A model generated the notes under the pieces. The model saw only the letters and a list, made by a program, of their open reading frames with translations, was not told the DNA's origin and did no database searches. Below are positions 22,651-31,492 of a DNA stretch of 51,091 nucleotides, piece by piece; the first letter of the stretch is position 1, and each line of letters starts with the position of its first letter. Made by a program: the position numbers and the translations under genes. The stretch is from a virus: IMG/VR virus record IMGVR_UViG_3300044908_000033, positions 1 through 51,091 of that record, one strand, 5' to 3'.

Positions 22651-23667
22651 TTAGAACGAAGCCGCGTTTGAGACTGATTGACCCACGACGATGATCTTAT
22701 TGGGGATGGCCGCGATAGGGACGTAGGTTATGACGATGCAGCCAGCGGCGCCCGAGCCGCCCGCCTCACTCCCTGCGAGTCCACCGCCGCCGCCCCCGCC
22801 TCCGTAGAGACCACCCTGACCACCAGCTCCGAGATGGCCGCCTCCACCGCCGCCGCCTCCCGCACCAGCAGAGCCGCCGCCTAACTCGCTGCCAGCATTA
22901 CCGCCCGCGCCTGGCGTCCCGGTTAAACCACCGATGCCGCCTGTGCCGCCTGTTGTCCCGTCGCCTTGGCCTCCAGTGCCGCCTTGCGTTGTGCTTGAGG
23001 CGCCTCCGTTGTTTCCGCTTCCATGAACGCCACCCGCGCCACCGCCAGCGCCGCCTTGATCTGTAGCCAGTGCGGGAGTGCTGCCGCTGCCGCCAATGTT
23101 TTGTACTGTTCCTACTATTGGTTGGCCGCCGGGACCTCCAGACCCCGGAGTCGTGCCTGACCCGGCGTTGCCGTTGTTCCCGCCGTTTACCTGTAATAGC
23201 TCAGTGGACGATGAATTGAAAAACTGGGTTTGTCCTCCACCGCTTATTCCGGTGCCACCTGCCCCGACATTGATGACGTTATTCCCGGAGAGAGTGACGT
23301 TTGATACATTAACGTAGCCACCACCACCACCACCACCACCGGCCGCGCCTGTAACCGAAGCGCCGCCCTTGCCACCGCCAGATATGGCCTCAATCGTGTT
23401 ATTCGCGTTGTTCCAGTCTGATGGAGTGGCCCACGGCGACGTACTGATAGTCGTCAGCACTACCACCGTAGCCCCAATGAGCCGCGCGTCGATCCCGTGC
23501 TTGAGGCAATCCGAACACGTCGGCGACCAAACATGAGCTGGAGGCAGCCGCAGGGCGAATGGCGAGAACTGGAACAACTGAGTGAGGCACAGCGCGAGAG
23601 GCGCGAGACGACGGAGCCAACGGCCTCTCCTGCCGGTCTGCGTCGTCAGTGTGCGAATGGTCGGCAC
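22651..23667 (-). CDS. Glycine-rich fibre-tip-like protein
   Basis: The protein has 338 residues. Residues 1-95 include a hydrophobic, signal-like stretch (LRRLAPLALCLTQLFQF) and a TPSDWNNANNTIEAI segment. Residues 95-305 are glycine-rich repeats that should fold as packed polyglycine-II-like helices, and GAAGCIVITYVPI closes the domain. Similar Gly-rich domains occur in phage adhesin tips and in many fibre ends. The GTG start has GAGGA upstream. It probably binds the host surface or caps a fibre. Confidence 0.68.
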   Translation of the reverse strand: MPTIRTLTTQTGRRGRWLRRLAPLALCLTQLFQFSPFALRLPPAHVWSPTCSDCLKHGIDARLIGATVVVLTTISTSPWATPSDWNNANNTIEAISGGGKGGASVTGAAGGGGGGGGYVNVSNVTLSGNNVINVGAGGTGISGGGQTQFFNSSSTELLQVNGGNNGNAGSGTTPGSGGPGGQPIVGTVQNIGGSGSTPALATDQGGAGGGAGGVHGSGNNGGASSTTQGGTGGQGDGTTGGTGGIGGLTGTPGAGGNAGSELGGGSAGAGGGGGGGGHLGAGGQGGLYGGGGGGGGLAGSEAGGSGAAGCIVITYVPIAAIPNKIIVVGQSVSNAASF

Positions 23668-23677
23668 TGCCGCGTCC

Positions 23678-24283
23678 TCAAGAGTAAGCGTTCCACATCG
23701 AGGCGACCGCGTTGTTTATGTCCGTGTCCGTCACGGACGCCTGCTGACTCTCACCGCCGAGGTAGTCCGTCTGAACCGCCGTTGCCGCAGCAACTCCGAC
23801 CGACATCAATTGGGCATAGCCTTGCGTGTTGGCCAGAACCTTAGTCCCCAGAGCGGCCCGCTTGGTGTGGTTGACGATCCACGTCCCGACCGTGGTGTGC
23901 GTGATCGTTGCCACCCCGCCGGTCAAGGTGTCGGTGTGAGTCATCGGCGTTTGGCCACCGATCATAAGGCTCGTGAAGTTGACGACAACGCCGGTTCCAG
24001 GCAAAGGCCCACCTGTGCATTCGACTCCGCCCGCTCCGATGGTGGTGAGCAGGTTGAGTGCCGCCTGGATTGCCTGAGCGCTGCTGTTCCATTGGAGGGC
24101 CGTCGTGGTCTGCCCGAGGAAGGTGAGCGTGAACGTGCCGGCGGTCACGGCTCCCATCGTGATCGTCTGTTGGTCTACCAGCACTTCGTTGTAGATGGAG
24201 ATGGCGGCTGCGATGATGGCAGCCTGAACGCGGGCCTGAAAGGCGCCGTTGCCCGCGAGGATTGCTACGTCGCTGAGTGCCAT
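23678..24283 (-). CDS. Structural beta-sandwich protein
   Basis: The protein has 201 residues. The first 45 form an Ala-rich helix (AFQARVQAAIIAAAISIYNE). The centre (AGTFTLTFLGQTTTALQW, GTGVVVNFTS, LTGGVATITHT) resembles an Ig-like repeat found in phage structural proteins, and the C-terminus is helical. AGGAGA precedes the ATG. It is probably a tail or head accessory component. Exact role unknown. Confidence 0.6.
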   Translation of the reverse strand: MALSDVAILAGNGAFQARVQAAIIAAAISIYNEVLVDQQTITMGAVTAGTFTLTFLGQTTTALQWNSSAQAIQAALNLLTTIGAGGVECTGGPLPGTGVVVNFTSLMIGGQTPMTHTDTLTGGVATITHTTVGTWIVNHTKRAALGTKVLANTQGYAQLMSVGVAAATAVQTDYLGGESQQASVTDTDINNAVASMWNAYS

Positions 24284-24291
24284 CGGTTCTC

Positions 24292-25299
24292 CTAAGCGTA
24301 GCTGCCGGAATAAGTAGGCGTCCCGTCGCCCTGGATCGACGCCTGAGCGTTGGGATCATAACTGTAACCGCCGCCGCTGCTCGAACCGCCGAGATCGGCC
24401 GGACTGCCGAACCCTCCCGGCTGGCCGTAGCCACCGCTGTCGTTGAAGGGGCTCATTGCCCCCTGGCCCGCGCCAGCCCCGGCACCGTAGTCAACTTGGC
24501 CAGCCGCCCCGAATGTGGACGGGTCATAGATGGACTGGCCGGTTTGTTGGTTGACGTATGCTTGCGGACTCATGCCATAGGCGCTGAGCCCAGGCGTGGC
24601 CAACATTCCTGTGTAGTCCGGGCTTGTCTGTACCTGTGGCCCGCTCGGAATCGTGTTTGGCCCAAGCTGGGGAACGCCCCCCCCTCCTCCACCGCCGCCA
24701 GTCCTGTCGTAGTTCCCAGCACTGAGGCCCGCAGGAATTCCTGGATCACTGACGCTCGGCGTGCCGCTCGGTCCAAACGGCTGGGTCTTGTTCGCATTCT
24801 GTGCCAGGGTCTGCTGCAACCCCGACTGGTATCCAAGCTGCGCGTTCTGCAGCGCTGTGTTCTGCTGAACGGCTTGGTTGGCATAGTTCAGTCCCGCTTG
24901 TCCGAGGTTCGATTGGTAGCCGGCATAAGTCTGGGCCAACTGTGCCCCGAGGGAGCCGTAAGCCTTGGCCGCGTCCAAAGCGTTGCCGCGCTGCATGGCC
25001 CCGAGGACGGTGGTGTTGCCTAGCCCCGAGTTGATGAGGCCCTGCGTCGTCGTTCCCTGCTGCTGCTTGTAGAGGTCGGCGATGGCTTGTGCCGCGGGCG
25101 CCGCGACTCCCCAGGGTGTGCCGCCGTAGCCGAGGGTGGTGGCGACCTGGCCGTAGAGCTGGTTGTAGCCCGTCTGGATGTTCTGCTGGGCCGCTTCCTG
25201 CCCCTGCAGCGCAACCTGGTAACCGTTCATCACGTTGGCGTAGGAGTCCTGCGCTTGGTTCAGGAGTGCCAGATATTGACTGCCGCTGTTCAGGTCCAC
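24292..25299 (-). CDS. Probable internal/ejection virion protein
   Basis: The protein has 335 residues from a GTG with AGGAG five bases upstream; a GTG at 25365 would add 22 residues but lacks a ribosome-binding site. Residues 1-180 are helical, Ala/Gln-rich and small-residue patterned (YANVMNGYQVALQGQEAAQQ, GLGNTTVLGAMQRGNALDAA), as in podovirus ejection proteins. The remainder is Gly/Pro/Tyr-rich and disordered. The homing endonuclease gene lies immediately upstream on the other strand. Confidence 0.6.
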   Translation of the reverse strand: MDLNSGSQYLALLNQAQDSYANVMNGYQVALQGQEAAQQNIQTGYNQLYGQVATTLGYGGTPWGVAAPAAQAIADLYKQQQGTTTQGLINSGLGNTTVLGAMQRGNALDAAKAYGSLGAQLAQTYAGYQSNLGQAGLNYANQAVQQNTALQNAQLGYQSGLQQTLAQNANKTQPFGPSGTPSVSDPGIPAGLSAGNYDRTGGGGGGGGVPQLGPNTIPSGPQVQTSPDYTGMLATPGLSAYGMSPQAYVNQQTGQSIYDPSTFGAAGQVDYGAGAGAGQGAMSPFNDSGGYGQPGGFGSPADLGGSSSGGGYSYDPNAQASIQGDGTPTYSGSYA

Positions 25300-25382
25300 G
25301 ATGGCTCCTACAATAAGCGGAACGCCGGCAGGCTGCAACCCGCCGAGCGTTCCCACAACCACCACAGTCGAGGGTGATGGTC

Positions 25383-25937
25383 ATGTCTGACGGCAATTCT
25401 ACCGTAACGTACCGGAATGTCGAAGGTTTTCCCGGCTACCGCGTTGGCGACGACGGCAGCGTGTGGACTTCGTGGAAGAGACAGGGCAACGGTCGAGGCG
25501 GCACCACGAAGTGGATATTGGGAACCGAATGGCATCGGTTGGCTCCCGGTATCGGCACACGCGGGCATCTTTCCGTGACCTTGTGCCCAGGACGCCACCA
25601 GCGCCTCGTTCATACTCTTGTACTCGAAGCATTCGTAGGTCCTCGCCCAAAAGGCATGCAAGCCAGACATTTCCCGGACAGGAATCCAGCTAACAACGCA
25701 GCGACAAACCTGCTTTGGGGCACTCCGAAGCAAAACTCAGCAGACCGCGTTTTTCACGGGACCGACATCCAGGGAGAAAAGCACGGCATGGCCAAACTGA
25801 CGGAAGCGCTAGTGCGTGACATCCGGCTCCGGTTGGCAAGCGGAGAGATGCAAGTTGCCATCGCGCGAGACGTCGGCGTGCATAAATCCCTGATTTCTTG
25901 CGTGGCGCGCAAGAAGATTTGGCGGCATGTCAGCTAG
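25383..25937 (+). CDS. HNH homing endonuclease (NUMOD4 + HNH + HTH)
   Basis: The protein has 184 residues from the ATG at 25383 with GAGGG eight bases upstream (GTG 25374 and ATG 25377 are alternatives). Order: NUMOD4-like YRNVEGFPGYRVGDDGSVW near 8-27; HNH_3 core near 75-120 (VHTLVLEAFVG, ARHFPDRNPANN, TNLLWGTPKQN); and a C-terminal HTH near 137-180 (LTEALVRDIRLRLASGE, GVHKSLISCV). Such enzymes cleave an allele lacking the insert and spread by repair. It is the only rightward gene within the late operon and overlaps its neighbour's stop by four bases, consistent with a mobile intruder. Confidence 0.9.
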   Translation: MSDGNSTVTYRNVEGFPGYRVGDDGSVWTSWKRQGNGRGGTTKWILGTEWHRLAPGIGTRGHLSVTLCPGRHQRLVHTLVLEAFVGPRPKGMQARHFPDRNPANNAATNLLWGTPKQNSADRVFHGTDIQGEKHGMAKLTEALVRDIRLRLASGEMQVAIARDVGVHKSLISCVARKKIWRHVS

Positions 25938-27535
25938 TAAGGTGTGCGCCGCCTAACTTTTCCTTGGGTTGCCAGTCGGCAGCGAATCGCCTCCAGCGCC
26001 CAGGGCGCCGATGCCGACAAGGTGATGTAGATGGCGTGCCCAGCCCAGCGCCCGGCAGGCTCCAGCGGGTTTCGACCCGGTTGCCACGTTCCGGTTGCAA
26101 CAGGCGTCGTGTTCAACGCGGCTTCGGCTGATCGACCAACGTAAACGGCGTAGGTAACCGGCGCCGATTCCTCTGCCAAGATTGCCTGAAAGTCCTTTGC
26201 CATTATCTCATCCAGGTTCTCCGTCACCAGCGGCCCGATCGTCACCGTGCTTTGAATCGGAATGCCGTCGTCATCCGGTGCCGCAGGGTCGAGGTAGCGA
26301 ATAAACCCATCCCACGAGCCGATGAGGGCCACGCGATCCCCCGGCAGGTTGCCGTCGAAGGTGACGCAGCAGAGCGGGTTGAACTGGATCGACGAGAACT
26401 GATCGAACCACCAGGCCCCCACCCGTTGCTCCCAGAACAGGTGCGTGGCCGGCGCTGGCCCGGCGACCGGCGTGAGGAAGACGTGCAGGCCCTGGAAGCG
26501 ATCATCCCAGATGAGCCGGATGCACGTTTGGCCGGTGTCGATGTCCTGGATGAACTGCTCGATCTGCTGGGACATGCGGGTTATCTGGCCGGTCCCCGGC
26601 TGGAGCGAGTAAATGCCCATCCGGTTCGACACGAAATACACCGTGCCGTAAGGATCTCGGCACCACGCCTGCCCCCACGCCATGCCGATTGCATCCGACA
26701 AGAGCCCAATCTGGCCCCCGAGCATGGGGTCGCCCTGGAGCATGTAGATGGTGTGGTCCCCGCCGAAGATCAGCACGTCATCGTTGTAGGGGATCAGATT
26801 CGTCACGATGTCGCCGACCAAGCCCTGCGGAGCGTTCTCTCCGGCAATGGCTTGTGTTGGGTCCACCGACTCAGGCCCATAGTCGAAGTCGGTGGGGTCT
26901 CCCACACGCGACATGAACCAGTCCTGCGGATCGAAGAACAGGCCGGAGAGAACGGTGCGGCCCCGCCAGGTGCAGATGAGCCGCGGCGTGTTTCCGGCAA
27001 TGTCCACGGGAAGCTGGCCCGCCGAGGCGATCCACGTCTCCACGCTGTTCGTGTTGGGGTCGTAGTAGCACCAGTTCGAGCCGTCCGCAAACCAGCACTT
27101 CTGATTGTTCACGGCCGAGAAGACGATGCCGGCGGCGTTGAGCGGCGGCGTGAAGAGGGTGTTGTTGGTCGGCGTCGAGAAGGCCGGGTCGCCTGGTGAT
27201 GCGGTATAGACGTAGCCCCCGGCAACGGCGATCACGAGGACAGAGCGGCCGGATTGGTTCAGTTCCATTGGGCTATCCTCCACCACGATTCCAAGCTGCT
27301 GAACCAACTGCGTCAGGTAGCCCACGGGGTTCGGGATGTACTGCGTCAGGCCGCCGCGTTGCCCTCCACGCATCCTATCCGTCGCCGGCTCGAAGGAGCG
27401 GCAGTTCATGGCCTGGCGGGTCGTTCTGGAGTATCGCCCCTGGATGGTCGGCCGGTTGGGTTGATCCTCGTAGCGCGCGGTCATGTCAATACCGGCGTGC
27501 GGGAAGTGGATCGACTTGAATTCTTCCTTGTCCAT
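25934..27535 (-). CDS. Tail beta-propeller protein (P22 gp10-like tail accessory)
   Basis: The protein has 533 residues from an ATG one base after the upstream stop. Repeating beta elements run from about 70 to 450 (RSVLVIAVAGGYVY, KCWFADGSNWCYYD, VLIFGGDHTIYMLQGD, GTVYFVSNRMGIYSLQPG). This layout, including a D/N-rich LIPYNDDVLIFGG strand, matches the packaged-DNA-stabilising tail proteins typified by P22 gp10, which sit under the portal. Its position two genes after the tail adaptor region fits. Similarity is by pattern only. Confidence 0.6.
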   Translation of the reverse strand: MDKEEFKSIHFPHAGIDMTARYEDQPNRPTIQGRYSRTTRQAMNCRSFEPATDRMRGGQRGGLTQYIPNPVGYLTQLVQQLGIVVEDSPMELNQSGRSVLVIAVAGGYVYTASPGDPAFSTPTNNTLFTPPLNAAGIVFSAVNNQKCWFADGSNWCYYDPNTNSVETWIASAGQLPVDIAGNTPRLICTWRGRTVLSGLFFDPQDWFMSRVGDPTDFDYGPESVDPTQAIAGENAPQGLVGDIVTNLIPYNDDVLIFGGDHTIYMLQGDPMLGGQIGLLSDAIGMAWGQAWCRDPYGTVYFVSNRMGIYSLQPGTGQITRMSQQIEQFIQDIDTGQTCIRLIWDDRFQGLHVFLTPVAGPAPATHLFWEQRVGAWWFDQFSSIQFNPLCCVTFDGNLPGDRVALIGSWDGFIRYLDPAAPDDDGIPIQSTVTIGPLVTENLDEIMAKDFQAILAEESAPVTYAVYVGRSAEAALNTTPVATGTWQPGRNPLEPAGRWAGHAIYITLSASAPWALEAIRCRLATQGKVRRRTPY

Positions 27536-27536
27536 C

Positions 27537-28247
27537 TCACAACCTGTAATTGACCTCGCTCGTGAGGCTGCCCGTGAACGTCGTCGTGCCCCCCGGCGTC
27601 GGCTGGTCGATGCTCTCCCAATTCTGGGCCGAGTTGCCGATGCAATACCACGCCGTTCCGTTCCACCCCAGCACGATCCCCTCGGCCGCCACCACACAAA
27701 CATAGTCCGGCGAGTTGAGGAGAAACTGCACCGTGAAGTTTGCCGTGGCAACTACCGCGTTGTCGCCTGGGATGCTCAGTTGGCCCACGTTCAGCACGAA
27801 GGGCGTGTTGAAGTTGGGCGGCGAGCCGATGTTGAGCGATGGGAAGCAGTCGTAGGGGATGGTCTTGTTGCTGAGGAAGAAGTAGTTGTAGGTGTTCGTG
27901 TCGATCGGCACCGTTGCCGAGAAAAGCTGCGTCCCATTCAGCTTGCCGGTGAACACGGTACTGCCGGGCCCCGAGGCGGGGTTCTCCGCCGAGGTGCCCA
28001 CCTTGACCTGATAATACTGCTGGATCGAGAAGGCCAGCGCGAAGTATAGGGTTATGTCCGTCGGCAGTGGTGGCAGCACGGGGTTCGCGGGAGGCGGGAC
28101 GATCTCCGGGTTCACCGGGTAGCGGATCGGCTGGTAGCCGCCGTAGCCGCCCATTGCGTTCCGGGTCGGACCCGTCTGCGGGCCGCTACCGCCGGCCACA
28201 GAAGGCGAGTTGGGGTTCACCATGACCTGTAGATGCTGGAGCCTCAA
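27537..28247 (-). CDS. Virion-associated beta protein
   Basis: The protein has 236 residues from a TTG overlapping the previous stop, with GAGGG seven bases upstream (ATG 28223 is an alternative). A Pro/Gly-rich N-terminal 60 residues precedes a beta-rich domain (DITLYFALAFSIQQYYQVKVG, VFTGKLNGTQLFSATVPID, FVLNVGQLSIPGDNAVVATA). It ends in a Trp-containing segment like those of virion surface domains. Family unknown. Probably a tail component, since it abuts the propeller gene. Confidence 0.6.
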   Translation of the reverse strand: MRLQHLQVMVNPNSPSVAGGSGPQTGPTRNAMGGYGGYQPIRYPVNPEIVPPPANPVLPPLPTDITLYFALAFSIQQYYQVKVGTSAENPASGPGSTVFTGKLNGTQLFSATVPIDTNTYNYFFLSNKTIPYDCFPSLNIGSPPNFNTPFVLNVGQLSIPGDNAVVATANFTVQFLLNSPDYVCVVAAEGIVLGWNGTAWYCIGNSAQNWESIDQPTPGGTTTFTGSLTSEVNYRL

Positions 28248-28513
28248 TCGGTGCCCTCGAAGGGTGGCGGCCCGTTGAAGATTTCGCCGTTATTGTTGGC
28301 GTCAAAGGGCGACTGAGCAAAGAAGCGTCGGAGCCCAGGGCGCTGCCCTCCACGCGCCCGGAACCCCAGCATGTCGTAGCTCCGTACATTCGTTCCCGTC
28401 TTACAGGTGCCCATCCGCTGCATCTGGAACTCCACCCCCTCATCCACACCCATCAGGGGGAAGAGAAGGTCCACGAACTGCTCGGGCATTGCTGGAGGTT
28501 TCGGCTTGGCCAT
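28244..28513 (-). CDS. Small hypothetical late protein
   Basis: The 89-residue protein has a hydrophobic N-terminal helix (FVDLLFPLMGVDEGVEF) and a Gly/Pro-rich C-terminus. Its stop overlaps the following TTG. It stands first after a hairpin-containing gap, so it may begin a translation block. Family unknown. Confidence 0.6.
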   Translation of the reverse strand: MAKPKPPAMPEQFVDLLFPLMGVDEGVEFQMQRMGTCKTGTNVRSYDMLGFRARGGQRPGLRRFFAQSPFDANNNGEIFNGPPPFEGTD

Positions 28514-28529
28514 TGTCCACCAAAGGGAA

Positions 28530-28561
28530 GGGCCGGAAGCGCTCGTAAGCGCCGCCGGCCC
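28530..28561 (-). terminator. Nested hairpin in the 28514-28635 gap
   Basis: GGGCCGG (28530-28536) pairs with CCGGCCC (28555-28561), and inside it GCGCT-CGTA-AGCGC forms a second helix. In leftward transcription it is followed only by a short TTT. It may be a partial terminator or processing site between late genes. Confidence 0.4.
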
Positions 28562-28635
28562 CGTTGTGAAATCCGCCCAAAGGACCGGCGCCGCAAGAGG
28601 TGGTCAAGAACGCCAGGACTCGGGGCGGAAGGTCG

Positions 28636-29082
28636 TTAGCGCGTAAGCACCTTACCGATGTTGGCCGCGTTGCGCTGGGCAGCTTGCATCCGAAGCATCT
28701 CCTCCTGTTGCGCCTTGGCCGCGTTCATGGCCAGGGCGTGCTTGAGGTTGAAGTCGGTCTGGTCTTCCGCCATGCCCAGAACGGCGTCCAGGAAGTCATC
28801 GTTTCGGAAGGTCAGGGGGCAGCGGCCGACCTTGACCATCTGATTCTTGGCGTCCCACTCCAGCAGGATTTCTCCCTTGTTGGGGATGTCGCTCGGCGTG
28901 GCCTTACGTGCCATACGGATGATGGCCTTGACCGCTTCCCAGGTCTTGAACTCCTTGGTCTCGAAGCCGCACCGCAGTTGCTGCGTCTCTTCGTCGAAGG
29001 CGATCTTGATGACGGGCAGCGGAGCGCCGGGCGGCATCTCCACTCGCTTCCCTCCCCGGTCGTCGTAAGTCGGCGTGTTCAT
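28636..29082 (-). CDS. Hypothetical alpha/beta late protein
   Basis: The 148-residue protein has GAGGTG before its ATG. An N-terminal alpha/beta part (VIKIAFDEETQQLRCGFET, VKAIIRMARKATP) leads to a long C-terminal helix rich in Ala, Gln and Met (AMNAAKAQQEEMLRMQAAQR). Such helices often mediate assembly. Family unknown. Confidence 0.62.
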   Translation of the reverse strand: MNTPTYDDRGGKRVEMPPGAPLPVIKIAFDEETQQLRCGFETKEFKTWEAVKAIIRMARKATPSDIPNKGEILLEWDAKNQMVKVGRCPLTFRNDDFLDAVLGMAEDQTDFNLKHALAMNAAKAQQEEMLRMQAAQRNAANIGKVLTR

Positions 29083-29133
29083 GGTTCACCTCTCGCTTCC
29101 GGATCACGGGCGACGTTTCTACGCCCGGCTGTT

Positions 29134-29652
29134 TTAGGTGTGGGTGAACGGGGTTGCAATGGTGCCGCTGCCGAACGCCTTGATCGAGACGAACCACTGG
29201 CCAGCGGCCATGTCGATCAACTCCACCGTATCGCCGCCGAGTCCGCCCGTCGTGGTGCCGTTCAGGGTGATAACGTTGCTGGTGGACGCGGTGAGGAACA
29301 TCGACACCAGGCCACTTGCGACCTCGCCGATGGTGGCGATGCCAACCATGACGTCGCCGGTCACCGACCGCGTGAAGACATGGGACGCCGAGGAAAGCGC
29401 CGTCATGTTGTAGAACTTGTACGAACTTCCCGAGCCAGACGGCTCCGGGAGGGCCACCGCGCAGCCGCCAGCCGCATTGATGGTGATTAACTTGCCGGCA
29501 TGGGCAGCCTGGGTCACGGTCAAGGTGGCAGCCGTGACATTGACCACAGACCCGGAGCCGCCCACGATCGCGCCCCCAATGGTAGTTCCAGCGCCAAGTA
29601 CCAGAGCCGCCGAGGTTTCGGCACCCGTCAGGACGTTGTACATGCTTGTCAT
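29134..29652 (-). CDS. Beta-rich virion protein, decoration-like
   Basis: The protein has 172 residues from an ATG with AAGGAGA. It is dominated by Val/Thr/Ala/Gly strands (ATLTVTQAAHAGKLITINA, YKFYNMTALSSASHVFT) and resembles small phage surface or decoration proteins that use one beta-sandwich. It lies close to the tail adaptor genes. Exact place in the virion unknown. Confidence 0.58.
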   Translation of the reverse strand: MTSMYNVLTGAETSAALVLGAGTTIGGAIVGGSGSVVNVTAATLTVTQAAHAGKLITINAAGGCAVALPEPSGSGSSYKFYNMTALSSASHVFTRSVTGDVMVGIATIGEVASGLVSMFLTASTSNVITLNGTTTGGLGGDTVELIDMAAGQWFVSIKAFGSGTIATPFTHT

Positions 29653-29681
29653 GGAATTCTCCTTGCGACGTCTGAGGGGAC

Positions 29682-29897
29682 TTACGCGATGGCAAGCCAG
29701 GTGGCCGAGGAGGTGGTGCCCTGGTTGATGTAGAGGATGGCGCCCGCAGCGCCGGCGGTGTTGGTCCACTCGCAGCCCACGCCGTAGCCGGCTGCCGCTG
29801 CGGTTGGGGCCGTGTTGGTGATGACCTTCATGATGCCATAGGGTTCGTCGTCGATCACAACCCCGGTGGCGTCCTGAATCTTAAATCGGCTGCTCAT
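29682..29897 (-). CDS. Small hypothetical virion-operon protein
   Basis: The 71-residue protein's ATG has GAGGAG upstream and overlaps the preceding stop. It is composed mainly of short strands with an Ala/Gly-rich end (YGVGCEWTNTAGAAGAILY). It is probably a small structural protein. Confidence 0.55.
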   Translation of the reverse strand: MSSRFKIQDATGVVIDDEPYGIMKVITNTAPTAAAAGYGVGCEWTNTAGAAGAILYINQGTTSSATWLAIA

Positions 29898-30052
29898 TTG
29901 ACTCTCCTCAACCGGGGATTCTTTCGCTTGGCCTTCTTTGACGCCTTCCGCGTGGCCGAGGCAAGGATGCGGCCCGCTGCCTTCATGCCATACTTCTTAC
30001 CGATCTTCTTCTGAACGGCTTTGAACCCAGGATGCTTCTTGCTCTTGGCCAC
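29894..30052 (-). CDS. Small basic protein of a common phage type
   Basis: The 52-residue protein starts at a GTG with GAGG six bases upstream; an ATG at 30082 is possible but overlaps the previous gene more. It is Lys/Arg-rich: AKSKKHPGFKAVQKKIGKK, then GRILASATRKASKKAKRKNP. I recall very similar short basic proteins in many tailed-phage structural operons. A DNA-condensing or virion-DNA-binding role is plausible but unproven. Confidence 0.65.
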   Translation of the reverse strand: MAKSKKHPGFKAVQKKIGKKYGMKAAGRILASATRKASKKAKRKNPRLRRVK

Positions 30053-30059
30053 GGCAGCC

Positions 30060-30644
30060 TCAAATGAAAGCGTACAGCGCATTGCAACTCGTCGCGCTGC
30101 TGTTCAGGTTGAACGAAAACTCGAATTTCTGGAACCCGTACAGCGGCACCACCACGAACGCAATGCCGTTGTTAGCCGGCGAGTTGACGATCGGCGTTCC
30201 CATGTTCGTAATGTGGGCGTTGCCGTCGCTGCCGATCGTGTATGGCTGTGTCGTCACCGTGATGGTGTCGGCGAACCGCTCCGTGTTGAGGACCTGCATC
30301 CCGGCAACGCCCGTCGAGGTGCCCGCCGTGCACGCCACGTCGATCAGCACCGAGGGCACCCACAGCAGCGAGATGGGCTGGCTGCCGATCACCCGCCAGC
30401 CGATCACCTGCATGTTGAACGTCACATCGTCCGCACCGATGCCATAAGGGAGAACCACCAGCGAATTCTGCCCCGTCCGCGTGCTGTCCCCGCCACCGTT
30501 GTTGATGGCTGCCGATCCGGTCGCGCTGGTGCCGTTGTCTGCCGCCGGCTCCGTGTTGGTCGGAACCTTGGAGACGTAGCTGGCCGAGGTCTGGTTGACC
30601 ACGCGAGCCTTGCTGAACCAGGTCGATACGACTTCGATTTCCAT
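30060..30644 (-). CDS. Structural beta protein
   Basis: The 194-residue protein's ATG overlaps the upstream stop by one base. It is beta-rich with Asn/Thr/Val composition (VTFNMQVIGWRVIGSQPISL, FADTITVTTQPYTIGSD, FVVVPLYGFQKFEFSFNL). It is co-translated with the tail adaptor gene and so is probably at the neck or tail. Family not recognised. Confidence 0.58.
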   Translation of the reverse strand: MEIEVVSTWFSKARVVNQTSASYVSKVPTNTEPAADNGTSATGSAAINNGGGDSTRTGQNSLVVLPYGIGADDVTFNMQVIGWRVIGSQPISLLWVPSVLIDVACTAGTSTGVAGMQVLNTERFADTITVTTQPYTIGSDGNAHITNMGTPIVNSPANNGIAFVVVPLYGFQKFEFSFNLNSSATSCNALYAFI

Positions 30645-31483
30645 TACGTCGGCAACACCCCGGCAAAGGTCACGGTCTGGTTCTGGTAAAGGTCGCGCCG
30701 CGTCCACCGTCTCTCTTCCGATCCGTCCCCGCAGTAGCCCAGGCGCTGGGGCTTCAAGTTGCGGTCGTAGCTGATCGAGGCCGCCAGAAGCTGCTGGTAG
30801 TGTTCTTCGTGAACACTCACCGCATCGTCCTGATTCCGCTCGGCCGCTGCCTTGCACGCTTCCAGGATCGTCTCCGAGTGCTGCGCCCCGCCGTAGCAGT
30901 ACGGCAACGCTCCGCTCAGGCAGTCCGGCAGGATTCGATAGGCGAACTGGATCGTGTACTCTTGGTCCGGGACCGGGTAGAAGAGAAGCTCGAACCGCTG
31001 GCCACTCTCAAAGCCGGTGCCCTTGATCGGCACCACGGCTACCATCGTGGGCTGGCCGGTCAGCGTGGGGAACTCGCTGTACTTCTGCCGGACCATCCCC
31101 TCGCCGTAAACGTGGATCGGCAGCCAGAGGGCTTGCGATGCCAGGAGGATCGAGCCGTCGTCTTCGAGGCCGCCGAAGTCGTCGGGCAGGCGAACCGTCA
31201 CGTACCCATTTGGGCCGGCACCAATGGGAAGGTCCAGGGTGGCAGTCGGCTTGAGGAACGACCAGTTGTAGGCGATCGGGATGCCGGGGAACATGGCCGA
31301 GAAGTAGAAGCGACGGAGGCCGCTCTTGGTCGCCGAGTCGATCGTCTGCTGCTTGCCGGCGTTGCCCGTGGCTGGATCGGTCCAGGGCGGCCCACCGTAG
31401 TACGTGCCCCTGCCGTAGCCGAGGAACTGGCCCAGCTCGGCTTGGAGCTCTCTGAACGCGATGGTGAGTGACGATTCGGGCAT
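30644..31483 (-). CDS. Tail adaptor / head-tail connector-like protein
   Basis: The protein has 279 residues. An N-terminal helix (LTIAFRELQAELGQFLGYG) is followed by a mixed region with strands (YVTVRLPDDFGGLEDDGS, ELLFYPVPDQEYTIQFAYR) and a C-terminal helix containing HSETILEACKAAAERNQDD. This helix-strand-helix plan and length resemble short-tailed-phage adaptor proteins that dock to the portal. No sequence signature is decisive. Confidence 0.5.
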   Translation of the reverse strand: MPESSLTIAFRELQAELGQFLGYGRGTYYGGPPWTDPATGNAGKQQTIDSATKSGLRRFYFSAMFPGIPIAYNWSFLKPTATLDLPIGAGPNGYVTVRLPDDFGGLEDDGSILLASQALWLPIHVYGEGMVRQKYSEFPTLTGQPTMVAVVPIKGTGFESGQRFELLFYPVPDQEYTIQFAYRILPDCLSGALPYCYGGAQHSETILEACKAAAERNQDDAVSVHEEHYQQLLAASISYDRNLKPQRLGYCGDGSEERRWTRRDLYQNQTVTFAGVLPT

Positions 31484-31492
31484 GGGTCAGTT

